Shown in pieces: positions 24,591 to 37,754 of a stretch of DNA of 64,000 nt. A program made the position numbers and the translations under genes. The DNA comes from Phellopilus nigrolimitatus. Lineage: Eukaryota; Basidiomycota; Agaricomycetes; Hymenochaetales; Hymenochaetaceae. The notes under the pieces were generated by a model, which was not told where the DNA came from, did not search any database, and was given only the letters and a program-made list of their open reading frames with translations. Where the stretch lies: NCBI GenBank assembly GCA_021029095.1, contig JAJOHG010000022.1, positions 62,001-126,000 of the forward strand, in the 5' to 3' direction. How positions within the stretch are numbered: position 1 is the stretch's first letter; every line of letters begins with the position of its first letter.

Positions 24591-26430
24591 CCGTTATGAC
24601 CTCCATCAACATCGACCCGCCCGTTGACGCGCAGCTCGAGTCCAATTCGACCGCCCGATACACTCAGCCAACTTCCGCCGTGTGCAGAGCCGCCGAGACG
24701 ACTTCTCCGGTATCGCGAGCTCGACTGCCCGTGCGCATTCACCGCGCGAGCGCGCGCCGAACGGCGTCGCAGAATACTTAGGCGCGCTCTCTGCTTGCCA
24801 TCGCGAGATGCCGCTGCTGATGGAGCCATATGTCTGGACTTATAGAAGGAGAACATGCGATGACCGCGCGGCGTTGTGTCAACTGCCCGACAGGAGCTGC
24901 GCCATCAAGAGCGCCTCAGAGTTGGTCAATCTACTTCTTTCTTCTTTTGCGTTGCTCAAATACTTACTTACACTGTTGGCTATTGGCGTCACTAGACCAG
25001 GTCGTTGTACACAGGACGGACAGCCTCTCAGAAAGCAGTGTGTCGATAGTCTTGACCGGGAAGACGCTTGGCACAGCAACGTGCGAATTTTTTTGTCTCG
25101 CTCTCGAGAAAAGCAAACTAATTGAAACGCGGTCATTTGTTTAGTTATCTACAATGGGTGGATAGGTCGGCCGCCGAGCCTCATATAGAATGCACGAAAG
25201 CACATCGGGGCGAACTTCTGGGTGGCGAAGCGGTGCGTGCGCTTACCCTCCCTTGTCTTTCATCTCTTTTATATAACTTCCGCTATCTTCAACAGCAGCA
25301 CGAAGCCTGATCAGTGCGCCTTTCGTTCTATTTACACATTTTCTTTTCGTTCCTGTCGCTAGCGAGTCTGTGTTTCTTGATTGCTCCGACAACAGCAACC
25401 TCCCTCGCTGCGACCACTCTCCTTCTGCTAAACATCTTCCGATGCGGAAAGCAGAGAAGATAAATTTCTTCCTAGAGACGAAGATGAAAGACAAGGACAC
25501 ATATGATTTGGATGTGCAGCGCGCGGGGAGCATACCTGCCCGAGAGCGTCGCGCGCGCGCTCAGCGCCATCCCGTGTGAGCGGTCTCGCGTTCCCTTTCC
25601 TCGCTCACATCTTAGTCGGTGTTGCGTTTCAGCAGCTGTGGGCACGACAGACGCAGGCGCCGTCGAGACGCGCTCGACCCCACCTCTGCCGCCCGGCATG
25701 TCCAGGCCGCCGAGCCTCGACTGGCCGCCTCCGACACGCGCATGATCGTCGACCACACGTCGACGACCGCTCAGAGCCTCCAAAGCGATTTATCCAGCAC
25801 CGCGAGCTCTGCTGTCGGCGTGTGGTTGCCTGGCGAGCGTACGCCGAATGACGTCGCCAAATATTTGGAGCGCTCTCTGCTTGTCTTCCGCCGTACTCCC
25901 ACGTCTGTCTACAGCTTCGTTTCCGTATCTGGACGGCTGCCTTTTTCTTTCTTCTACTACAGACTAAACGTCCACCGCCAAACACGCCGTCTCAGGCACA
26001 ACCAACGCGCCTTTTTCCGCTGCGGTGCGTACCCCGCTCCCTAGCCCGTGCACCCCATCACTTCTATTTCCAGCAGCGAGCGCGTCCCCGCGTGTCCCGC
26101 TCCATCGCATTTTGAAACGGCCCATCCCGCTGGTTTCGAATACTCGGACATGGATGACGCGGGCGCGCCTGCAGCAGCAACAGCCGCCCCGCTCCCTAGC
26201 ACCATGTGCGCCGTTCCGGCCCCGGACCCATCACGTCTTCAAGGAGTACGTTGCTCCCGGATGCCGCAGCTCGCGACGCCGACGGCGCCGGTGCAAGCAT
26301 TCACGAAGAGCCTCCGCCGCCAAAGGGTGAGCCGCCGGGAAGAGCTCGCGCCTGCACTGGATGTCGAGGATAAAGGCGCTGCGGGAGCGTAGCGCGGTGA
26401 GGCGGCAAGGTTTTTAAATAAACTTTTTGT
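24590..26430 (+). repeat. GC-rich tail block F, unit 4
   Basis: This is a forward-oriented copy of F (compare 30740-33140). It starts with a rearranged piece resembling block J: the exon-like TCAACATCGACCCGCC segment near 24605, also at about 37250. It includes a splice-acceptor-like TTTCAGCAG near 25627 followed by a degenerate exon. Indels break every long frame relative to the other copies. Confidence 0.5.
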
Positions 26431-27251
26431 TTCGCGCGTGGATTGATTATAAACAAAAAGAAAGTAAAACGGAATTAATTACAGCCCACAGAGCAATAGT
26501 CTCCGAAACACAAGCCGCGTAGCCAAGTCTGAAATAGATTGGGAACACACGTCTAGCTCAGTGAGGGCGCTAGTGCGGTCCGAGCGCACACAGTCGAGGC
26601 CCGCACAAGAAGGGAATTGTGTCGGCGCCCCTGCGTAGGTCCTAATTTTAATTTGCATTTGCTCGAAGACGCTGCACAGAACGCGCGAAGTGGACGCTAG
26701 TGTTCGCGCCACTCGAGCAGGCATCGCGTGCAGGGTGCGGGCTCGTGCACGAAACTTCCTTAGTTCTGGCTGCGAGTACCGAACTTCAACACGCGAGTCA
26801 GTTCGATTTCACACCACTCCTCTGCGTGTGTTTCTCGCCGTCCTTGGCGCCAACGGGATGTGTCTGTCGCGCTGGTGAGCCAGCACGGGCCATCGACATT
26901 CACTCCCGGTGCACTGTGGCAATCCGAAAATGACTAATATATGCGCACCATTGATGCATTAGGCTAACCGCATCTGTCTGTTATGCTTTGACATATAAAT
27001 TTCTAGACGGGGACATTGAGCTCGTATGTATTAACAAACTGATATTTCTTCTCACAGCGAGAATTTTTTACACTGCAATGGCACCTAAATAAGTGCAGAA
27101 AGAGAAGCAAAAAAAGCAAAAAAAAATAACAAATTGAATGCGAGTGGATGTGTCATTCTACAGATCTTCTGCAAGACTGTTATTATATTTGTGAGAAAGC
27201 TATCAAAACAAAGAGAACAATGAAATCACCTTTGAAATCACCTTCACAAAA
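26430..27251 (-). repeat. Block M and 3' flank D, unit 4
   Basis: Bases 26430-26690 form an AT-richer block M shared only with unit 5 (33150-33420). Bases 26690-27251 are the inverted 3' flank D of copy D. No coding exon was recognised. Confidence 0.5.
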
Positions 27252-28878
27252 TCAAGAAAACTCGATGTCACTCATGGTCTGCATCCTGTAGCTGGTCCCT
27301 CCATTGCCCCCCTTTCTCCAGCTTCCTTCAGATGGACCAGCAGGTGACTCCCAAGGATACAGAGAAAGCTGGGCCTTCCCAGAGCACTTAGGAGATCTGC
27401 CAGAACAGCATCTGGGACTTCTAACTGGCCTGAAACTATCTCCATAACACTGCAAAATATGACCCTGCTAGAATGGTCAGCTCATATACCACTGGGTATG
27501 CATAAAGGAAAACAAAATACATAATAAAATAAATGGCCTGATCTTGGATCAGCACCTTAACAAGGGTGAACTGACTGAAGCCAGCTGTCACCCTCCAATG
27601 TTCTGCAGCTTTATAGAGTGCTAGAACCATTAGAATAATCCCATACAGCATTGGAGCAGCCCTGTTCCAACTTCCAAGTTAGTTCAAGTGCTTTCCCAAG
27701 AACACTAGTGCCAACCAGGATAAAGCACTCCACACTTTTGGAGGGTCTCTATTCAGTCCACAAAATGTTACACCTTCTGCAAGCTCCCCTACAACAACTG
27801 AAACCCATGATTAGATAATCCCACTGTAGGACAAACAAATATACTTACTTTCTTGATATATGATGCTATATATGAGGATACCCAGCAGAAATGCTGCCTC
27901 CAGTCCAAATAGAATCCTCAGATGTGCAGCTAGCCTCTTATCTATTGTTTATTAGACATTGGAAGTGATTGGCAGCATTGGGAATGCTCACCCTGGTGGT
28001 AAAGTGCAAGGACTCTTATCAGGAGAATATCTGTCAGACAATTAGTGTGGGTTGAATGCGCAGAATATAGAAATCATGGAGATATTACAGTCAATTAAAA
28101 GGACAGTCATCCAGTCTTCCCTGCAATGAGCAAGATATTGCTCTGTGAAAAGTTCAGAGACTTACTAGCCAGACCCTGAATCCAGGTAAATCCGAGGCCT
28201 TTCTATCATTATCAGTAGAGACTTGAATGTAGTATCTGGGTGCTTACACCTATAAAAAAAACGTTTAGAGTTAGCAACAGTAAGCTATAGTACAGAGATG
28301 AGAAATTACTTGCAGTGTTTCATTTGCTTGAAGAGTATCGTCTTTAAAGAAGTGTCAGTGGGAATTCTTTGTTTTGGTGCATACCAGTAAAGATTTGGCT
28401 TACAAACAATAACTGAGATTGCTCCAAGAACTCCAATGTAGCGATTCTAAATCCATGTGTTAAAGCACTTGATCAGAGGAAATGGTAAGATATTATTCAC
28501 TGCGAAGTAGATCAAGCTAACAAAGCTGCGAGGAGAACTCTTCATTCCACATGGCAAGTAAGTATATGCATAGTGCTGATATCAAGTAAATGATGTACCC
28601 AAAAGTATTTAACCTAAATGATGCAATGTTTAATTTCGACATGAAGATGGCAACACCAGGCCATATTTACCTCCTTGTCCATAGTGATAACTGAAAGATA
28701 ACACATCATTAAAACCGAAAATGTCGGTATCTCAAGCCAAGGCACGAAGCTTACCGGCATTGTAGACCAAGAGGGTTAGAATTGCCACTTGAGTGTAGAT
28801 TGAGATATCTATTTCTGAGATGATAAGTGGGACGAGGCTCGGATCAACAGACTCGACGTCAGAGCGTATTGAATGCAT
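27252..28878 (-). pseudogene. DUF6533-type membrane protein, copy D (two frameshifts)
   Basis: The ATG is at 28878 and the homologous C-terminus ends at 27252. Exon 7 has one extra base at about 28202-28212 relative to copy E, which leads to an early stop. A one-base deletion at about 27303-27313 in exon 13 breaks the conserved GAGERG region. Intron 6 starts with GC (28312-28313). The DUF6533 elements VITMDKE, VKYFW and NRYIGVLG and the large exon 12 remain readable. Both changes disrupt the protein, so I call it a pseudogene barring sequencing error. Confidence 0.75.
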
Positions 28879-30160
28879 AGTGGAACGGGTGCAAATGATT
28901 TCAACGAAGTTTCCAAAGGTCGAGTTGGGGGAACGTATCGCGGCAAGCTCACGACCTCAGAGACATTTAAAGCAGTGAAAGTCGGTTAAGAAGACGAAAT
29001 CTATGATAGGATCTTCGAGACATTTTCGCTTGCGCTAAACTTCGCACGTGCTGCGAACGGAATTGATACATTGGTAGCGGCCTCAGACGATATCACCAGA
29101 CAGAAATAGATGAAAACAGGGGTTCTACAACTCAGAGATCATATCGTGTCGCGGCAATCGAGATACTGACATCTTCGATCGAGTTTAGATGCGAGCCACA
29201 ATCTGGATGCTGGTAAATAACTGCAGAAGAACAAGGTGGCATCTGCGTCGTAATAAGGAGCTCGAGACCAAAGTGAGATGTTACAATTCATTCTTCTTGT
29301 GTCGATTGAGATGCGGAGAGACTCGACAAACGCGAACTGCCTAGAGACCCGCGCCCTAAGAACATTTGAGACGTGTTTGATGATCGTTGGCAAGATCTCG
29401 CATACAACGTTTATGAATAGAAAGCTTGGTTTTCGTGACCTTGGTGTACAAATAGGGTAAAGGCGAACCACGTTTCATTCGTGGATTTGGAAACAAGTCC
29501 GTGGATATTACTGATGGTCAAACGCGTTCAGAGCTCGATAAGATATTAACCTAGGGCCGTCGCGCTGCACCAAACGCATCTACAACCTCGTTCGAAAACC
29601 GCATCGAAAGTCTGTTTAAATTTCCTGTCGGCAGAAGGTAGAACTTACGCACCATGCCGCTATACAAATTCATTAGCATATGCAAATGTAGATGCATGGG
29701 TGACTAGAAGATCTGCGAGAGCGAGCGACGTGCCAGGTTTCGCAAGAGGAGCATGGGGCGTCTTTGGTCTTTCCGTGCGCGCGCAGAAGATGGACGAACG
29801 TATCTGGTCGTCGGAGCCTGGAAACAGAGCCAATACCCACGACTTTCTCCAATGCGTACACGTACGATGTGTAGCTCAGGGTTGATGATTACGTACTCTG
29901 TAACATCAATGAGTCAGAGAAAAATATGCGCGCTCGTACACGAATCTCAAGGGGCACTGGAAGCCGGGCACCGACAAGTCCATGTATCGCTATCGGACCG
30001 CGCTACATAAGCGCCACAGCGAAAGCCGCAGAATACCCCAATGCCAGACCTGAAACCCCGACTCCGAACACACGCAATCGAGCCGCCGAAAATACTTGGT
30101 CTGAGTGCAGCAACGCCGCTCCAGAACCGATTCCAGCTGACGGATGTGCCGCTCTGTCTA
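28879..30160 (-). repeat. 5' flank block U, unit 4, and unassigned spacer
   Basis: Bases 28879-29150 match the second version of the U flank found at 9690-9900. From about 29150 to 30160 I found no clear second copy and no recognisable gene. Confidence 0.45.
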
Positions 30161-33140
30161 GACCACGCGCGCTTCCCGGCATATCCGCCTGCACGCCAGG
30201 GCGGCGTACTCCAGCACGCCAACTTGAGAATGTCGTCGTCTCAGCTGAGATACTACTTTCATTTCCGCAGAAGGAAGATGAAGGCGCCGCGAGCTTGCGG
30301 CGCTATGAAGTTCGAGAGGCAGCACGCCTTGGGTACGCGGCGGGTATGTCAGAGGTTGCGTGTTGTTTATACGGCTCAATGCTTGCGAAATGAAAGACGC
30401 GCTGAGCTGCTTTGGAGCGCCGGATGTCTCATCGTCTGGCGGCAGGACGCACGAGGAAAAGTAAGCACGGGTGTCGGTGCAAATATGGACTCGCTCACCG
30501 TGACGGATCGATGAACGACCGTTGTTGATACTAAACGCAGCTCCTACAGTTTCCAAGAGTAGCGGCTTCTTCGTGCCTTCAAATGACGGCACGCGCGCGA
30601 TCTGAAATACGAACAAGTGTTTCTTCGCATTCTACGCATAAAGCTCTGGCCCGCCTTCGCCGCTCTGGTCCGACGTCATTATTTGCGAAAGCGGCTGGAC
30701 TATCGAGCTCGTGTTGCTCATGGGCGACAGATGAAACTCCAAGTTGAGCGGTTAGGCCTTGTCCTCTAAGTCCGAGTCCTCTTGGCCCAGGCTGCGTCCT
30801 CTACCCGCACGGCGCACTTGCTGCGTCTCCGCCACGCAAAACGTAAAGCTCAATAAGTCCCAGCCTCGAGCCTCTCCGCACGGCCTCCTCAACAGGCAAT
30901 GAGCTCGATCGATGAGCAAGTTAGAGGAGCTGTGTGTGTTTCGTAGGGATGAGCTGGAACGGCAGACTGGACGTCGTCGTCCGAACGATGACGTCAGCAC
31001 TGGTCTTTCAGCTGGTGACCGGCCGGGCGCGCGAGCCAAGCGCCGTGCGCGCCGCTGTGTTTGCCTCTGTTATTTTTGCCCGTCGAGAAAGGTGCTAATC
31101 TGCGTTTCTTTTCTTTCTTCGAGTTCGAGATGGCGCTGCTGATGGAGACCGTATATTTGGACTTATAGAACGAGAAATTGCGATCACCGTGCGACATCGC
31201 GTCAACCTGTCCGTCAGGATCTGCGCCATAGAGGGCGCCTCAGAGTTAGTCGTTCTATTTCTTTCTTCTTTCGCGTTGCTCTAACACGTACTTATGTCGT
31301 TTGTTATTGGCGTCATTCGATCAGGCGGTTATGCTCAGGACGGCCTTTCCAGAAAGCAGCGAGTCGACAGTCTTGACCGGGAAAGACGCTTTGGTTCAGC
31401 AACGTGCGAATTTTATTTCCCGCTTTCGAGAAAAGCAAGCTAACTGAAAACGGTCGATTTTTTGTAGTTAGCTTCAGTGTGCGGATAGGCCAGCCGCCGG
31501 GCTTTATATCGAATGCACAAAGGCGCATCGCGGCGAAGGTCTAGGTGGCGGTACGGCGCGGTGCGTGCGCTTGTCCTCCTTTCTCCTTCATCTCATTGAG
31601 GTAGAGTCCTCGCTATCTTTAACAGGCCCGAGCAGTGCCCCTTGCGCTCTATTTCCACACCTTCCCTTCGTTCCCGTCGCTAGCGAGACTGTGCTTCTCG
31701 ATCGCTCCGACAGCAGCAACCTCCATCGCTGCGCCCACCCTCCGTCTGCTAAACATCTTCCGATCCGGGAGGCAGGAAAGATAGATGCCTCCTGGAGACG
31801 GATATGAAAGACAACGACCCTTATGTATTTGGACGTCTAGCGCACGGCGCGTACATACCTGCCCGAGCGCGCTCGGCGCTATCCTGCGTGAGAAGCTTCG
31901 TATTCCCTTTCCTCTGTTGCTTCTGAACTGATGTTACGTTTCAGCAGCTGTGGGCACGACAGACGCAGACGTCATCGACGCGCAGCTCGATCCCACTTCC
32001 ACTGCCTGGCCTGTCCAGGCTGCCGAGTCTCGGCTGGCCGCCTCCGACATGCGCATGAGCGTTTACAATGCGCAGACGACCGTACAGAGCCTCCAGAAAG
32101 ACTTCTCCAGCACCGCCGGCTCGGCTGCCGGCGCGGGGCCTTCGATCCCGATGGTGCAGAATATTCGTGTGCGTCTCCACTTGTCTTCCGCCATACTCCC
32201 ACGTCTGCCTGTCAAACCCTCATCTTCGTATACTGAAGCGTTCCCTTTCTTTCTCCTACTGCAGACCCGATGTCCACCGCCAAACCCGCCGTCTCAGGCA
32301 CGCCAAATGTGCCCGTTTCCACTGCGGCGCGCGCCCCGCTCCCTAGCCCCGCGCACCCATCCTCACCACCTCCAGCATGAAGCGTGTCTCTGCGGGTCCC
32401 GCTCCATCACACGGAGCGGCCCATTCCCGCCGCTCTCGGTTACTCGGACACGGACGACGCGAGCATGCCTGCAGCAGCGGCCCCGTCTCTCGGCATCATG
32501 TGCGCCGTTCTGGCCCCCTGGCCCCGACCCCGGCCCCACCACCCAAGGACTGCGCCGCTCCCAAGCACAGCGCGCGGTGTTCCCGCGGCGGACGGGGGCT
32601 GCAGCTCCGCGATGTCGACTGTGCCGGTGCAAGTATTCATGAAGAACGCACGCGAGCGCGCCGACGCGTCGCCAAAGGGTGAGCCGCTGGAAACGAGAAC
32701 TCGCCTGCATTGGGCGTCGAGGGTAGACGCGCTGCCGGCGCGCGGTGCGTTGAGGGCATGCAGCGCGTCGACAGCGGCAGCGGCGGGGCAGGGAGGGAGG
32801 AGGGCAGGGCAGGGCAAAGAGGATGGTCGAGAACGTGATCAACAAGCTGCTTCGCCGTGGGAGCTGACTGATCGCCCCTTGCTTTGGCCGTGCGAGTGTC
32901 TGCGCCGCGCGCGCTGTTACTGCTTCTGCAGGCTTTTGTTTCGTGTCGGGTATCCTCCCACCTAATATTCAAACGTCAGTGTTACCCAAATTCTGCCGAG
33001 TCCTCTTTGATTATAATTACGCCTACGTACCGACTCCGCAGTTCGCTCATGGAGCTGCGATCACAAATTTCGCCGTATCTTCCCACTAATGTTTACTTTG
33101 GTTTGCAACTCCACACGCGTTCTCGGTGAGCCTTTCAAAA
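30160..33140 (+). repeat. Tail blocks L and F, unit 5
   Basis: Bases 30160-30700 are the inverted copy of 8150-8700. Bases 30740-33140 are a forward copy of F with GATGACGTCAGC near 30987. Here L directly abuts F, with H and J missing compared with unit 1, so a deletion or a different assembly history is implied. Confidence 0.55.
31945..32690 (+). pseudogene. Degenerate two-exon gene remnant inside block F
   Basis: This is an exon-like segment after TTTCAGCAG. It reads TTDADVIDAQLDPTSTA, then VQAAESRLAASDMRMSV, and runs to about 32150. An intron-like stretch ends in CTACTGCAG at about 32266 before a second Ala/Pro-rich segment. Related but disrupted versions occur at 4460-4690 (reverse), 25635-25850 and, split by the copia element, 57010-57076 plus 62824-62970. 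I do not recognise the family. The shared frame over the first segment in several copies suggests that an ancestral coding exon was carried along with the repeat. It could instead be chance in GC-rich DNA. Confidence 0.3.
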
Positions 33141-33960
33141 TATTCCCCTCGGGGGTTGATTATACACAAACAGAAAGTAGAACGCGAGTAATTACAGCCC
33201 ACAGAACACAATATTCTCCGAAACACAAGCCGCGGAGCCGGGACTGAGATAGATGGGGGGACGCGAGTCGCAACGCGTCTAGCTCAATGAGGACGCTCGT
33301 GCGGTCGGAGTGCACACAGTCGAGGTCAGCGCAAGAAGGGGACTATGCCGGCACAGCTGCGCAGGTTTGATTTGAAATTACATATTCCCGAAGGCGCTGC
33401 ACAGGACGTGCGAAGTGGACGCTAGTCTCCACGCCGCTAGAGCGTGCATCGCGTGCAGGGTGCGGGCTCGTGTACGACAATTCCTTATCCACCAAGCGTC
33501 AAGACGCACATGCAAGTCGGTTCGCTTTCAGTCGTCTCCTGTCCTTGTCTTTCTCACTGTCCTTTGCTCCAGCGTGATGTGTCGGCTGCACTGGTGAGCC
33601 AGCATGGCCCATCGACATTTGCTCCCTGTGCACTGTTGCAAACCGAATGAGCAATACATACGCACCGTTGATGTATTGGGCTAACCGCATCTGTCTATTA
33701 TGTTTTGACATATGATTATAGAGGGGGACGATTGCGCCGAGCTCGTATGTATAAACAAAGTGGTGTTTCTTTGCATAGCGAAAGTTGTTTATATTGCAAT
33801 GACATTTAAATAAGGAGCAGAATGAGACGGCAAAAGTAAATAACACATTGAATAGGAGTGCATGTGTGTTTGGATGCCCTACAGATCTTCTGCACAACTT
33901 TTATTAGATTAGTGAGGAAAGCTAGAACAATGCAACCACCTTGAAATCTCCTTCACAAAA
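33141..33960 (-). repeat. Block M and 3' flank D, unit 5
   Basis: Block M (33150-33420) matches 26430-26690. The rest matches the inverted D flank of the other units, with the AT-rich UTR-like part next to the gene. No coding exon was seen. Confidence 0.5.
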
Positions 33961-35565
33961 TCAGGAAAATTCAATATTGCTCATGGTCTGCATCCTGTAG
34001 CTGGTCCCTCCATTGACCCCCCTCTCACCAGCTTCCTTCAGATGGACCAGCAGGTGACTCCCAAGGACACAGAGAAGGCTGGGCTTTCCCAGAATAGCTA
34101 GGAGACTTGCCGCCAGAACATTTGGGATAATCAACTGGTCTGCCATTATTTCCACAACACTGCAAAATATGACCCTGTTAGAATGGTCAGCTCATATACC
34201 ACTGGTTTTGCATGAAAAAAAATACATAATAAAGTAAATGGCCTGATCTTGGATCAGCACCTTGACAAGGGTGAACTGGCTGAAGCCAGCTGTCTCCCTC
34301 CAGTGTTCTGCAGCCTTATAGAGTGCTAGAGCCATTAGGATAATCCCATACAGCATTGGAATAGCCCTGTTCCAACTTCCAAGTTAGTTCAAGTGCTTTC
34401 CCAAGAACAGCAGTGCTAACCAGGATAAAGCATTCCACACTTTTGGAGAACCTCTATTGACTCCACAGACTGTTATGCCTTCTACAAGCTCCCCTACAGC
34501 AACTGGAACACATGATCAGAGAATGCCACTGTAGGACAAACAAATATGCTTACTCTCTTCATATATGGTGGCATATATAAGGACAGCCAGCAGAAATGCT
34601 GCCTCCAGTCCAAATAGTGTCCTCAGGTATGCAGCTATCCTCTTATCTGTTGCTTATTAAACATAAGAAGTGATTGGCAGTATTGGGAGTGCTCACTCGG
34701 GTGGTACAGTGCAAGGACCCTTATCAGAAGAATATCTGTCAGGAAATTAGTGTGGGATGAATACATTGCATATTGTAAGAAACATTACAGTCAACCAAAA
34801 GGACAGTCATTAAGTCTACCCTGCAATGAGCAAGATGTTGTTCTGTGCAAAGCTCAGAGACTCACTGGACAGGCTCTGAATCCAGATAACACCAAGGCCT
34901 TTCAATACTATCAGTAGAGACTGGAATGCAGTATCTGGGTGCTTACACCTATCAATAAAATTTAGAGTCAGCCAAAGTAAGTTATAGTACAGTGATCGGA
35001 ATCTGCTTGCAGTGTCTCATTTGCTTGAAGAGTCTCAACTACAAAAGGAGTTTCAACAGACAGACTTGTTTCTATTATAACAAGCAGTGAAGTTTTGACT
35101 TACTCACTATAGCAGAAAGGGCTCCAAGGATCCCAATGTAGCGATTCTGCAATGTGTCAGGGCTAGTTATCGAAAGAAGTGTAAAGTATTATTTACTGCG
35201 AAGTAAACCAAGCTAACAAAGCTGCAAGGAGAGCTCTTCATTCCGCGCGGCAAGTAAGCATATGGCTGATGCTAATATCAAATAAATGACGTACCCAAAA
35301 GTATTTTATCTAAATGATGCAATGATCAGCTTGGACATGAAGACGATAATGCCAGCCCCTATTTACCTCCTTGTCCATGTTGATAACTAAAAGATAATTT
35401 GTCATTTGAATTCGACATACCAACGAAGAAGCAAAATGTACACGTGTCATAGACCAAGAGAGTTAGAATTGCCACTCCAGTGTAGAGTGACATATCTATT
35501 TCTGAGATGTAAAGTGGAACGAGGCTCGGAACAACAGGTTCGACGTCAGAGCGTATGAAATGCAT
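33961..35565 (-). CDS. DUF6533-type 7-TM membrane protein, copy E (intact)
   Basis: The ATG is at 35565 and the stop at 33961. Thirteen exons align with copies A and B and splice in frame, giving about 312 aa. Elements seen in order are LLVYDTF, INMDKE, IKYFW, SFVSLVYFANRYIGILG, the exon 7 helix, YILLIRVLALYH, LRTLFGLEAAFLLAVLIY, the long exon 12 helix region, and the C-terminal GSHLLVHLKEAGERG ending MSNIEFS. Intron 6 uses GC as donor (35009-35010), followed by AAGC. If that GC donor were not used this copy would fail too, so its integrity depends on GC-AG splicing. The last base of exon 9 differs from copies A and B but keeps the frame. Confidence 0.8.
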
Positions 35566-37342
35566 ATTGGAACGGGCGCAAAAGATTTCAACGAAGTTTC
35601 AAAAGGTCGACTAGGTGGGGGGGATGCGTCGAAAGGCTCACGATCTCAGACATTTGAAGTAACGAGAGCCGGTCAACAGGACAAAAAGTCTGATAGGATC
35701 TTCGAGGCTTTAGCGAGGAGGTCGGAGATTCAGTGATACATCATACTGCCGATTGGAGTCAGCGGCGTTTAATGGCGGCGATACTAATAATATACGCGAG
35801 GAGTCGTAAAGATATCATGATGCGACCATGGAAAGGCTTCGGTACCAAACTGTGTGGCATATATCTCGCAAAGAAGTGTCTCTATAGCATTAACAAGGCA
35901 CCGTTAACAGTTAAGAGCGAAATCCGCTTAAGAAATATAAAAATCGCACAGAAGTATGCTGGCGAACCATCTATATCCTGTCCTGCGTGTCAGAAGTGTT
36001 TGATGACCACTTCCTACTAACTTCGATCTGGAAATCGATGTCTGTTGCGCATAGCTTCATCGTTTGGCTCGAGTTATAAAGAGCAGTAAATGGGACTTTT
36101 TCGGTGAAGGAAGACGTGCGAATACCGCTGGGAATGAGATGTTCATATCAAATAATGTTGCACAGGAATCATAAGATATGAACGCACGCGTACTCCCCTC
36201 AATTGTGTGATCCGACTCAAATGTAAGCGGTTCTAGATAGACTCGTGAGATTCGCCAGCGGAAAAGAAAAGACAGGTAACCAGATACAAAAGAGTACACC
36301 GCACCATCAAAATGCGATCAAGTAACCGCGCTGGAAACCTCATTGCACAGATGTATCCCTAACTCAGACAAGTTTTCACGTTGAAGAGTGATTGATGCTG
36401 ATACAACATAAATATTTGCGTCTGACGATTGCAGCTCACCAGTCAGCTGCTTTTCCTTACTCGCGATCCGAGGAAACAGGAAGATCGGACTTACAAGGCA
36501 GGCTGTCCTTTCTAGTTGATGCCCACAACGCATCTACGAGTTTTTGTAGCTTCAAGAAGGCGCCCTCCCGGGTACCCACATATAAATTGACGATATTGCA
36601 AGTAACAAGAGGACTATGCATGAGGTGAGAAGTCTGTGCAATGTAAGAATACACGAAACCGAACTGTATCGAACACGTATCCAAAGATGCGGTGCGCTGG
36701 AGCACGGGTGCGTAAATATGCGGCTGGATGGGCTTTCGCGTCGGGAAGTTTAAAACTAGGCATAGAGGCGAGTGCTCTGTTTGCAAAACGTCAAAGATGG
36801 CGGGGTAATCAGATATGTACGTCTTGCTTCAGGGGGGACACAGCCGAGCAGATGCTTGCGGCAGCGTCCTGCTTTAGCCGAGAAAAAAAGATGAGATAGA
36901 CGAGTTGCGTGTCAGGCCAAGGGCTCAGAGTCGGGCCACAGTAGCAAAAGAGAAATCTTGTACAAAAGAGACGCACGGCGCGATATGTTAAAACAGCAGA
37001 AAGCAGTGATACCTCACAAACACATTTAACACACAGCAGGCAAAGTATACTCTAGCATATCCGGCAATGTCAGAAAGGCAGCTGTAGGTGTCAAAGTTTC
37101 GCCGACGTCAGGTAGAGCAGGCGTTCCTATCAACGACGATGCAAGACGCCCCAAGATACCCAGAGAAGCATACGAAGCTGGGCGAAACGTTAGCTCAAGG
37201 CAGACAAAACGGCCGATACGTACACCTGCTGTCCGTTATGACCTCCATCAACATCGACCCGCCTGTCGACGCGCAGTTCGATTCCATCTCGACCGCCCGG
37301 CACTCCCCAACTCCGAGCGCGCCGTGCTCACCGCCTCCGACC
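35566..37342 (-). repeat. 5' flank block U of unit 5, spacer, and block J left half
   Basis: Bases 35566-36620 match the unit 1 flank inverted (36440-36620 against 230-430). Bases 36620-37230 show no second copy and no gene. Bases 37230-37342 are the left half of block J, continued at 43837 after the gypsy insertion. Confidence 0.5.
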
Positions 37343-37743
37343 TGTTAGAGCACACCACAAACCAAAAGGCTGAGGCGCAAACTCCAAAGCACAAGACGAC
37401 AAGAGAGAGAGACAATGCTGAGCTGACTTTAGTAGGGATCACACTTTGTGGTGGATATTCTAAGAGAACTCGATTGAGTCTCCCAGTCATGTATTGCCTC
37501 CTTATATACCTAAGTCTAGTGCGCACAGACCAAGCAGTACACTACCTAATATAGTTACACTAGTGGAGCGAGTGGAGCTAATGATGTCATAAGTGATGTC
37601 ATCGTCAATGATGTCACTATGATGTCATGGTCTAGACTACGATGTCATAATGACGTCAGTGTAGAATGTTCTAGGCAATCACGTGACTGAGAGGTCGCAA
37701 GTTCAAGACAAGGTAAAGGTAAAATAAAATACGTGTCATAACA
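37343..37743 (-). repeat. Gypsy 3' LTR (401 bp)
   Basis: This is the downstream LTR in transcription sense. It is the same length as the other LTR and indistinguishable from it by eye. It begins TGTTAGAGC and ends GTCATAACA on the plus strand. Confidence 0.95.
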
Positions 37744-37754
37744 TCACCCCCTCT

